This document shows positions 22,349 to 33,400 of a stretch of DNA of 47,610 nucleotides, piece after piece. The stretch's first letter is position 1; each line of letters starts with the position of its first letter. The notes under the pieces are model-generated. The model saw only the letters and a program-made list of their open reading frames with translations, searched no databases and was not told where the DNA came from. The position numbers were made by a program, and so were the translations under genes. The DNA is from a virus, in the IMG/VR virus record IMGVR_UViG_3300027741_000107, positions 1-47,610 of that record, one strand, 5' to 3'.

Positions 22349-23737
22349 TTACCTGTATGCTCTCACTCTCATGCTCCAGTTATCCGCAGTTAGTATCATG
22401 CTGCTATGACTGCTATTGGCTTGCAAATACACACCTGGTGAATCTAGCCCCACATATATTGTAACCTGTGTGGTAGTTTTCTTAATGGCTATACCATTGT
22501 TGGCAGTGATAGAGTTAGCGCCTGGACTGATCTCTATAACATCATCAATCACGTAACCACCTTCGGGTACTATGTTGATTAAGTCCACAGTAACAAATCT
22601 GGGCAAACCACCCAAACTATGAGTGAGTGGATAAACACCATTTGCAGCAATAATAAATCGACCACTTTCGTAAACATTTAATAAAAGACTGTCCACATAT
22701 TGCTTGGTTGCAGCATGTAAGGCTGTTGTGGGGTTTGCAGACAAGGTAAGCATGCCTGTCATGGCATCACCAGCTTTATTAAGTGGAGCATAGGGCAGTC
22801 TGTTCACACTCAGTGTGCCTGAGGTAATATTAGTAGCATTCTGGTAGTAGGATGCCGCTTGTCCATTTAGCTGGGTGGAATTAGTTGCTAATGTGGCTGT
22901 AGTAGCCAGTGTGGCAGTATCTGCTAATACGGCCTTAGTAGCTTTACCCACAAACTGGTTAGCATACACTTTAGAATAAACTTTAGTGCTACTACCCAAA
23001 CTCCTCAAATTAGTAGCATCTGGTTCATTACTCAAATCCACACGCATGTATTTGTTGGGAGGCAGGCCGCCCAGCGCATTACTGTTGTCACTAACAATTG
23101 CTCTGCTTGCTGTGCCCACCAAATTATAGTTTGTGCGTAAATTTATTCCAGGCTGTATGGGATCTGTAAAATTGGTTATATTTGAATTGAAACTTTCATT
23201 AGATATAATGGCAACCAATATTCCCTGGATCACTAGCCGCCACACTGTTTTGAGCACATTATTAATATCTGGGATTTGCACCACTTCCCATGCACTGTAT
23301 GGGGGCACAGGATAGTCAGGGTTGGTATTATCAAACGCCCCCAGTGGTCCCACCAGTCTGAATTCATTTTGTGTAGTATCCCATACAAACAACTGACGCT
23401 TTGCAGTTTGATAAAATAGCTCACCTACACTACCTGTGCTGGGTAAAGTGACACCAGATTGCGGAGTACCCACTGGCAGCCATGCTTGTGTGCCACCATC
23501 ATACACCTTCACCAACTTGAAGTTAGTATCATACCAGGTTTGGCCAGATATGGGGTTACTGGGTGGTATGCCTTGTGCAAAGTTTTGTAGCATGTACACC
23601 ATGTTTTCTACCATGGTTTCCCCATATGGACGATAGTCCCTGCCTGGAAGCTTGATGCTGGTTGCAGAAATGTTCAAGGTGCGATCTTGCACATTGACCA
23701 ATGGAGTACCGTTGTAATTGTTGATCAAATATGCCAT
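22349..23737 (-). CDS. tail-fibre-like virion protein (paralogue B)
   Basis: The start is ATG 23737, with AAGGA seven bases upstream giving MAYLINNYNG; the frame is open further but the extra residues are not shared with the paralogue. The N-terminal module (LPGRDYRPYGE, VENMVYMLQNF, GQTWYD) matches the neighbouring fibre-like protein over about 120 residues. The C-terminal half has the fibre motif ALHAATKQYVDSL and then diverges completely, as expected if the tips recognise different targets or partners. Length 462 residues. It lies downstream of the baseplate genes in the same operon. Confidence 0.72.
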   Translation of the reverse strand: MAYLINNYNGTPLVNVQDRTLNISATSIKLPGRDYRPYGETMVENMVYMLQNFAQGIPPSNPISGQTWYDTNFKLVKVYDGGTQAWLPVGTPQSGVTLPSTGSVGELFYQTAKRQLFVWDTTQNEFRLVGPLGAFDNTNPDYPVPPYSAWEVVQIPDINNVLKTVWRLVIQGILVAIISNESFNSNITNFTDPIQPGINLRTNYNLVGTASRAIVSDNSNALGGLPPNKYMRVDLSNEPDATNLRSLGSSTKVYSKVYANQFVGKATKAVLADTATLATTATLATNSTQLNGQAASYYQNATNITSGTLSVNRLPYAPLNKAGDAMTGMLTLSANPTTALHAATKQYVDSLLLNVYESGRFIIAANGVYPLTHSLGGLPRFVTVDLINIVPEGGYVIDDVIEISPGANSITANNGIAIKKTTTQVTIYVGLDSPGVYLQANSSHSSMILTADNWSMRVRAYR

Positions 23738-23747
23738 CATTACATCC

Positions 23748-24335
23748 TTACACTGTTTGCACTCTGAGAGTGTACACCACTTCAATTTCTCTGTTCAGAC
23801 TCTTTTGCACAGGATTGTGCACCAGATGGGTTATGAGTAAGCCTTCATTCAGATTGGCTGCTCTAGTCTTGAGACCTAGTTCATTAAAGATGTATGGGCT
23901 GTTCACATCTGTTGCAGTATCAAAAGCATCTTGTCCAGCAGGTTCAGCAGCACTCAACAAGCATGTGATAATGATGTCTGTGTATAATGTGCCAGGCAGA
24001 TGGCTAACACGTATGAAATTATTGTTGGGATCTGTGTTCAACGGACTAAGATTATTGATCACCTTGTAGTATGTTTGGTTATACAATTGAGCATCTGCCC
24101 CTACCACATTGGGAGGCAGGTAGCTAACAGTGCCTGTGCCGCTCACCACAGCAGCCCCATTCCCAAACACCATCTCATGAATATAACCTTCAGGCTGATA
24201 AGCTGCACCAGCAGCAAGTGCAACACTGAAATTTTCGTAATTTATGGCATTAAATTGAGACACAAACACTTCGTGTGTGTGAGGGTCTCTGATCTGCACA
24301 TGACCCACAATCTTGTGCAAAGGGGTTTCCATCAT
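23748..24335 (-). CDS. virion structural-type protein, 195 aa
   Basis: The product starts METPLHKIVGHVQIRDPHTH and continues FNAINYENFSVALA, then a beta-rich body and a C-terminal NREIEVVYTLRV strand. This layout resembles proteins in tail or baseplate operons of T4-like aquatic phages that are annotated only as virion structural. GAGGA precedes ATG 24335. It lies between the giant baseplate-region protein and the fibre-like genes. The first 30 residues resemble the 48-residue product encoded just upstream. Confidence 0.6.
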   Translation of the reverse strand: MMETPLHKIVGHVQIRDPHTHEVFVSQFNAINYENFSVALAAGAAYQPEGYIHEMVFGNGAAVVSGTGTVSYLPPNVVGADAQLYNQTYYKVINNLSPLNTDPNNNFIRVSHLPGTLYTDIIITCLLSAAEPAGQDAFDTATDVNSPYIFNELGLKTRAANLNEGLLITHLVHNPVQKSLNREIEVVYTLRVQTV

Positions 24336-24338
24336 GTG

Positions 24339-24485
24339 TTAGCTTCCTCTTTTGTTAACAAGTGTTTGTTTGGTTTGTGCATCACGGATGACCACATGGC
24401 TGCTCACAATCAGTGTTTGTTCTTCAAGGTTGTGAGTGGTGGGGGCATTAGTAACCCCCTCCTTGTTTGTTGCGTTTGAAATCAT
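24339..24485 (-). CDS. small protein, 48 aa, similar to N-terminus of next gene's product
   Basis: A short minus-strand frame runs from ATG 24485 to TAA 24339, filling the gap between the giant gene and the 195-aa gene. AGGT precedes the start by about ten bases. The product ends SSHVVIRDAQTKQTLVNKRG, which aligns with VGHVQIRDPHTHEVFVSQF in the neighbouring protein (HVxIRDxxT shared). It may be a duplicated strand-type module of a structural protein. Operon position and codon phase support it as real. Confidence 0.6.
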   Translation of the reverse strand: MISNATNKEGVTNAPTTHNLEEQTLIVSSHVVIRDAQTKQTLVNKRGS

Positions 24486-24492
24486 GTGTTAT

Positions 24493-27400
24493 TTACCTGT
24501 GTCTGGTGCCTGGTTCCGCAATCAGGAACGCAGTTTGTGGTTCAGCAGAGTATTGAATCCCCTGATCACCGCATGGCCAAATATAACCAGCTGGAATCTC
24601 CTGATTCACACTAGCATCCTGAACCCATGTGCCTGCTCTGTGGCTCATGGAACCACTTGAGATACTGTTTATAATGTTAATCATGCACACATTACGATCC
24701 CCAGGTGGTGGAGTATAATTAACTAGATCTGTTTTTATGAACTTGATGTAGGTTCCAGGTACCACACTGGGTGGATCTTTTATGATGTTATAGTGTACCC
24801 CGTTCACTTGTTCTCTGCCATTCACTTTCACAATAGGAGAAGCAAACTCAGTCACATACAGTGTGGTTTCACCATCACCGTTATGGAACTCTGTGGCCAA
24901 ATCACTAAAGATTCCTGTGCTAGTACCCATGGACCCTCTACGCAATCCACCCAGCTTTACACGGTTCGGAAAATCCGCTTTAGCATCAGGTTCTGCAACC
25001 GTGTATTCAATTCTTTCGGAATTTACCCAAATTACACCAGGATTCTGTACAGTGGCCACAGGTAGCTTGGCACCATCCTGTACCCAGATGTGGTCATCCT
25101 GCCAATTAATAGTGTCTGTTAGCTGTGTGTATCTGCTGTCACTCAATCTGTAGAACTTGGTATCCCCATATATGTTCTCAAACATTCTGAACGCCACGGG
25201 TGGTTTTACTGGTTCACTAACCACATAATAAACCATAACCATGTTCATGCCAGGGGTAATAATGGATGAGTGAAATTGCACCTGTACTTGATCTGCTATT
25301 TGTACAAACACATAATCCCAAACTTCTAGCTGTTTTACTCCATCCAAATAAACTTGTACTGAACCAAAGTCCGTGGGCATCCTGCTCAGGATATACACAG
25401 CAGGGGATGCAACTGGAAACCTGTCTTGTGCCCATCTCACACTGCTGTCCTCCTGAAAGGTGATCACTTGCACCTGATCAGTCCCAGTTAGTACACCTGA
25501 CTGGAATACTATCTGTTCATTTGTAATCACATAATCCAGATTGGGAGTAACGGTGTCCACAATTTGAATTAATATGTCACTGAGTACAGCAGGGGTATAC
25601 TCCGCTCTAAATTTTATTTGTGAAGTGGTGGGGAATGTGTATGCAAAGTTGGCTTGCAAAACACCATTTATCCAAACTTTCGCCATGGTATTGGGATCAG
25701 ACACTGTAGTATTCAGATTCCATTCAGTTTGAACCCCGTCTCCTTGAAATCTACGATACTCAGGGCCGCGGATGAGCATGCCGTTTACAAACACCTGGCT
25801 GTTTAACCCTTGTGGTGCTGAGTACAGAGGGGCATATTCCAGATCATAGGATAGATTGGGTAAATCCAATACTAGCGTTTGAACTCTCTTCAAGCTAAAC
25901 AAACTGCTGTTGTACACACTTGCGATCACCACATCGCCCACTTGAGGTATAAAGCCCAACACAATGTTCCGTGGATCTCCGGAGTCCACACCCCAGGAAT
26001 TAGTGGTGGCACCATTGTATGTAACCCATACTGTGCCCACATTAGCAGGGGTATTCAATTGAATTCCTGATGTTACGCCGTCACCATGCAAAGTAACTTG
26101 TTGTTGAATGTGTGCTGGGGTCATGTTCAATTGAATGTTTTTGCCCTGACTTACACCACCACCCGCTGAAATCACACTCAGCTGGGTGAGAGTTTGTGGA
26201 TCCTGTGCATATATGCCTCGTTTACTAATAAAAACTTGTGCAGCTCCCCAAACAGGAACCAGCTCAGCCTGCATCCCCAATCCAGCAGTAAACCAATCAT
26301 CTATACCCACGCCCAAGTTGGTGTAGTAGCCTGCTTGAACAATCTCAAGTTGGGCAATCACGCCTCGTAGGCCAGCTTGATTTTTGATTTGTGTGACTTG
26401 CAAAATGAGTGTTTGTGTGCCTGTGCCATACTTGTACAACAATTTATCACCCACTGCATAGTTTTGACCACCATGCACAATTGAGATAGCCACAGCCTTT
26501 ACAGCAGTAACAGCGGCTTGAGCAAGCTCGCCTGTGGGTATGGACCCTGCCAATGTGATCAGGTCAAACAGTTGATATCCTGAGCCCGGATTAGCTATAG
26601 CCACAGTGCCCACACCCTTGGTGGCCCCTCCCCAACCCAGTTGTTGTATGTTCACCTTGCCCACATCAGGTGCATTCACAAACACCACTTGAGGATATTG
26701 ATAATTAATAACATAATCTGCTGTAACACCATGAGTTTGGAGTTTACCGTTCACAAACACCCACAGTTGTTGATCTTCTGTGATGGGTGCTGGTAGTGCA
26801 AAGTTAGTGCGTACACCATCACTGTCAAAGACCTGATTGTGCATAATGCCTTGACCACCAGTTCCAGCTGTATACACATCATATATGAGATTGGTTCTGG
26901 GCCAAACCATCACAAGCTCCTCAGGATGGCCACCCTCCAGATGGGGTCTGTTCAAACCAGCACCATCAATTGTGGTATCTAACAATGTGGCCAATGCAGG
27001 ATTGAATGTTTCGCCCTTTTCTATAACCCACACATTGGGTCTAGGCTGCACAGGATGTCCAGGCGCAACTGTGAACTTGATCTGATCACCGCTCCATCTT
27101 ACTGTGACACTGGCTTGTATGCCTGTGCCACCCATAACAGGCAATACTGCCATGACAGGTGCAACCAGATACACACCAGGCTCTTCCATAGAGATCGAAG
27201 TTATGGCTCCCAGTGTGGTTACACCGGTCACTCTAAATTTGGCTTGTGAAACATATTGGCCGCCCTGTGCAATCAGTATGTCGTTCATCGAATAACCTAA
27301 ACCTTTATTGCTTACTAATACTTGACTGATCTGATTGCGTATGATCCAATCTTGTGGAGTGAACACTTTCCTACCATCCACCCACACTTGTAGTTCTGTG

Positions 27401-30400
27401 GGTTGCTGAGGGGGTTGTCTTAACATGAACTGGGTTTCAGTATTATTACCCACAAACAATTGATATTTGAGATTTTGTCCGCTGTTCACATTCATATCAG
27501 AATCAGTGTCTTGTTGATTAGTATAGTCCCAACCTTTTACATCATCCCATGCATTGGCATCCCATGCATCTGAAGTCAAAAATTGCTTGCCACTCAAACT
27601 GGTCAGTTTACTTTCGCAGCCGCTTATGAGGCCTGGAGCCTGCGCTGAAGGTTGATCACCTGTGGGCATGTATGAGTCAGATATACGTTGTGCTGCACCT
27701 GTGGGAGCTTGCCAGGCCACAGTTTTCCAGTCTTGCATGGTGATAGTGTTGGACACCTTCTGGTACCATACCCATGTCTGCACTTGGTCCACGTACACTC
27801 GCACTGTGTATCCCACACCCACAGGGTTGTTAATAATGTTTAACACTTGTGTTATATCATAAATGGTGTTTGCAATCTCACCCTCATACTCCAGACCCCA
27901 TGTGATGAAATCCCAATTGGCAAGTCCTGAACTCTGCAACTGATTGCGAGTCATTAGTGTGTAACCGGGGGCTTGTACCTGGATCAATGTGCCCACTAGG
28001 ATATTATTATTCAGTATTATTCCCAACCATGCACTCAAACTGTTACAAGTTATATCCACTTGGGTGGATGATGAATACCCTGGGGAATAATACACTTCAG
28101 GTGCACAGGCAACTCTGTCATAAATCATTCGGGTGCGCATCTGTCTCACCAACTGGGGGTTCAACACATGATTCTGATACCATGCTGTGTATCTGGCATC
28201 TGTTTGTAAAATGACTGCATCTGCAGGAACTTGCTCATCCAGTATTCTCACGCCCTGATTAACATCTGCATAAGGTGGCTTATCAAAATCTGAATACACT
28301 CCCGTGTATGTTTCAGATGCTTTACGCCAATCCACAAATGATCTCACCTTCACATGATAAGGCTTTATTTCATTCACATATGCAATAAGTGAATTTATAT
28401 TATTCTCTGTGTATAACTCAGTGGGTGCTAGAACTTCTGCAAAGCCACGCAAGTTGATGAAACTGGTTTTGAATGCCCAATCCACAAACCGTTGTTCTGC
28501 AAACACCTGATTCACCAGCGCAAACATCAATTGATTGGGCTCATTCACGGAACTATCAATTTTCAATAAGCCTTGTGTGCCCAATGCATTGACCCACAGT
28601 CCCTTCCAGATCTGTTCAAACTCTCTGCGAGTGTCATATTCAGCGCCCAGGATCTCAACACCAAAGCCTTGTGCACCAAATCCCAAATTATTTGCAGCAT
28701 AGTTCCACAGATTGTCTTTGAGTGTCAATGTGCCAGACTGCTTGCCTACCAATCTCCATGTTTTGGATGCAGGCTGCACACACTCATATAAAGCCCATGT
28801 GTTGTTGCCTGTGTTTAATACTTTGACCACATCTCCTGTGACAAAGGCCAAAAATGCATCTCTGTCTGCAAGTGTTCTAAATGTATAATCCCACAGAGAG
28901 CTAGAACTGTACCCTGTATAATACCAATCTGTGATATCCCAGGTGTTTTGTGTACGATAAGTTTGGCTTTGGTACAACTGCCATTGTGCTTGTGAGGCTC
29001 CCACATTCTGCCATGTCCATATGGTCCATTTGTTCATGTTGGTGACATCTGCGCCCACCAGCACCCTGCTACCAAATGGCAGGGTGTAATCCAGATCATA
29101 AAGTGCAGCCATGTTGTCCACTCTCATCACCCACAAAGGAGGGGCCACACCTTGTTGCCATACAATCTTATCTGTGTCCAGTAGTTGCACGCTGGGATTG
29201 GTTTGATTCCATGTGGTGCCAGCCTGAGTTACACCATGAGTAACAGTAACTTGTGCTTGATTCCACACAATACCTGCTGTGCTTAAATCATTAGATCTAC
29301 GTATTATCCAAGGAGTGTTCTTGCTTGTGCTGCCCACATCCAAAACTGTATATGTGCCATTCTGGGCAGCCAGCTCATGATCATATAGTACAGCAGATAC
29401 AGCATGGGTCGGCTCTGATTGGTTTTTGACCAATATTCTGTCCCCTATTTTTACCATAACACCGTCTAGTATGAGTTCACCAGGTTGTGCAGCATATAGC
29501 TCACTAACTTGTGTTTGCGAGTCCAATCGCATATATGCATTCAGTCTGCCTGATGTAATATCTAGTTCATCATAAGGAGTGGTGGCCAACTTCACATCTG
29601 GCACTTGATTGTTGGCTGCAGGCTCAGGGTCTTCACTTTGAAAATAGGGTAGCCAGCTTTGGCGGCCAGGATCACTCAAAGGTGGTTGAGTGCTGGCGGC
29701 TAAAAATTGATTCACCAGTTGCACCACGGTGCGTCTGCTTTGTACTTGGTCCACAAATGTGCCCTGTCTGGGTCTGATCAGTACGCCTTGTGATTGCAAC
29801 TGCCTGAGTGTGGGATCCGGTAATGGATTACCATATGCATCATATTCATACAAACTGGCACCCAGTTTGTTCCACAGCCAGTCAGGTGGTGAACTTCTGG
29901 GATCATTTTGTGCAATCAGGTCAAATTCTCTGTGCACCGTTTCCACATCATATTTGTTAAACCATTTGGTCTGCCATACTGTTTGCGTGCCATTCAGATA
30001 TGGTCCCACATTGCCTATGAGTGTTTGTTTTTCACTAATAGGTGCCCACCAAACAATACCCAAGTTTTCAGGTGCTGCTAATAACGTGGCAATCACACTC
30101 GTGCTAATTTGTCTGTTTGCTGTTGCAGGCACTGTGGTTCCATACTGAACCCAAAAGTAATAAATTGTTTGCAACTGACCTGTGTCTGTCTGTTGCAGTC
30201 TACTCACATGGGGCGGGTTGGTTTGTTTGATTTGACCGGAAGCAATACCAGGGGAGCCAATTGATGTGAGGTCTGCGCCCGAGCGTACAAGATTTTGCCA
30301 TGATGCAGGCGGCACAGGGCTTCGTACCCATTCATAAACGTCAATGCTTGTGCCTGGCGCAATTCTGCCCCAATTTTGGCGGCGTTGATTATCTGATCCA

Positions 30401-33400
30401 GTTTCATAATCCAGGTACCTTGTTGTGCTCAGATCCCACCATACTTGACCCACTTGTGCTTCACCCCATGCTTGGGGAGCATTCACTCCATATGTGAATG
30501 TGGGGTCCACTGTGTATTGTGCAGGATCATATGCAGTTTTATATGTTATTTCTGCGTCTATGTTACCAGGGATTCTGTTTTTTACAGGATCCCATAGTGC
30601 TACTATTTGTAGGGTTTGCAGTGATGTTAAGTCATACAGTCTGCTTTCCTGGATGTAATTCAAATCAGTTTTATAATTTTCTATTCTGTACTCAAACCAG
30701 TTCCTGCCGCTGCTGATATAGATTTTCCAAGGGGTTGTGGCATCACCGTCAATCCATGTCAAATCTCCAGACTGGTAACCCTGCGGTGGTGTGGACTGAT
30801 TTCTAGCGGTGAGAGTGGGGAACCTCATACTGAAATACTGCCATGCTGTACCACCTGAACCTGTGCCTGTGGTGCTCATACCAATTACAAACATGGTGTT
30901 ATCCCACACTGTTATAACTTCAAACGTGTCGTTAATGTTCACACCAGCGTTGACCACACCATATATGACCACCATGTCCCCTTCTTTCAAGCCATGATCC
31001 TTGGTGCTTGTCACAATGGTTTGGGTGTTGTCTCTTGCATTGGGCTGTGTGCTGAGAACACTCCATGCACATGCACACAGCTTGTACACATTCCATCCGA
31101 GCTTGGAATCAATATACTGCCACACTCGTTGACCTGGCTTGATCATGCTCACAGTAGGATCTGCTAGCACTTGTGACCTTATTAGGGCATATAACGATTT
31201 TAACCCAGCTTTGTCTACAACTGTGTAATTTACATCTTCCCTGATCACAGGCCCAGCAGTAGGCAAATCACTCTTTAAACTGCCATATGAAGTTCGCAGC
31301 TTGAACTCGGACAAATCACCATGGCTGTTGACAATTCTTACATCATTTTTCACAATAGTAACTTGATTATCACTTAATGGATCACTGTCTTTATCGCTCA
31401 GTAATGCGACTAGCTGTGGATTGCTAGTCACTTGATCTTGTGGTAGTATTACATCCAGATTGTTCAAGTCCTGGTCATATCCATACTGACCTGCTCTGAA
31501 TGCCCACTCCTCAAAATAGTAAAACTCTTGTTCAGGTTGGACCACTTGTGTGTTCCTGAGCAGTGCATCTATGCTCACACTAGTGCCCTTTTGGTGGATC
31601 ATGCCTTGATAAAACTGGAATTCCGCACTGTTGTCCAGCAACAGATTGGTCAAATAGGTTCGAGGTTGATATGCAACTTGATGCTGAGCCAAGAGTTGTA
31701 AATTGCGTGGTAGGGCCTGGCTTATGGAACTGGTTTGTTTATTTTGATCAAATGGTATGCTTAAATCAGTTTCAAATATCTTCCTCAAGTCATCCACAGA
31801 TTTTTCTAAGTTAGGGATAATTCTGTTGTTCACCACCAGATTGTTCCCCAGCTGACTCACACTTTGTGTGACCAAATAACCTGGGGCTTGCATCCTGCCC
31901 TTCCAATCTAGAGTTCTATACCCAAACAGTTTGAATCTTGCCTGACGTTGATTGAGTACAGGATCATAGATCAAATCTCCAAACACTGTTTTGTTGTTGA
32001 ATATGAGTGCATGTTCCAGACTGGTTGTATAAAGTCTGATCCCGTAAATGCCTTGGTCATTGAGCACTTTGATACTGATGTCATCCTCTATTCGCAAAAA
32101 GTCCAAATTGGCCAAGCTGACAGGATTTCCCAGTCTATCCAAAACACTGTGAGTACCTTGCACCAAACCACCAATGTGTTGAATGATACCAAAATCAGTC
32201 TTGAACTTGCACAAGGTGGCAGCTGGACTTAGAGTCATGTAGGTGCCCGCAGCCCAAGGACCCTGGCTCCAATACAGGAACTCTCTAGCACTCAAACTCC
32301 AGTTACGTGGGCGGCTGGCTGTGGAATCATATTCATCAAACTGCCATCCTGCGGCTTCTTGTGCTCTGCCCAAGCTGATCAGGAAGTCATACACTTGTTG
32401 ACGAGTTTGAAAAACAGTACCATAGGGCACAAGATCTGTTTTGTTGAGCCCCTGCTTGTATTCTGTAACTTGTTGGTTTTCCACAACCACAGTTTGCTTT
32501 GCACCTGTGATGCGGCTGGGTATGATTTCAAAATAAGGATCTCTAGCATCATAACCAATCACTCGCCAACCCTGATTGCGCCCCAAGAATTCCACCAACA
32601 CACCGGTGTACACATATTCTTTAATGCTAGCACTTCTCAACAGCTGGCAAATCACATCTTCTTGGGGCAACAACAAGTTGTCTGTGTTGCTGAGTCCAAA
32701 TGAATCCACCAATGTTCTGATGTTTTGTCCATCTGTAAAACCACCCATTTTGTACATGAGGTTCACACCTGCCCCTCTGATCAGATTACCCAAATACGTT
32801 GTGACACTTCGACTGTCAGACACCAGCTTCTCACTGATCCAGTGTTGAATACCACAACTGCCATGGTAAGTTTCTGTGCTGTTCAAGCTGGGGATCAGGC
32901 TGGGATTCTCTCTGTGCATCACACACGATCTGACTGGTGTGCGTGTGAGTGTGTCACTTAGTACTCGTTGTGAATATGTTTGATCCTCAAATAACTCAAT
33001 CTGTCTGACTCCATCCCACAAATATTCCACAAATGCAGCAGGCCTCATCAAATATGCCCATTGTGACCAAAGCTGATCAGCATCCACACTGGTGAGCCAC
33101 ACATTTTCCATGGGACTTCTGTCACCAAACTTCCAATCTGCCGCAGCTTGTGATTGAGAGGGCAGCTCAGTTATAATCCCAGCATCAAACGGTGCTAGTA
33201 ATTGTCCTGCATCATTCACAGGCACATATTTGCTCAATCCTGGTCTGGCCCAGTCCACATGTGTGCCAGCTCTACCACCCTGGCGAATCACACCTGCCTC
33301 CAGGTCTTGCCATAATTTTAGGTTGCCACGAGTATATGGTGCAGTACCATACTCACTGTCCCACCAGGTTGGCTTCTGACTAAAGCCCAACATTCTCCAA

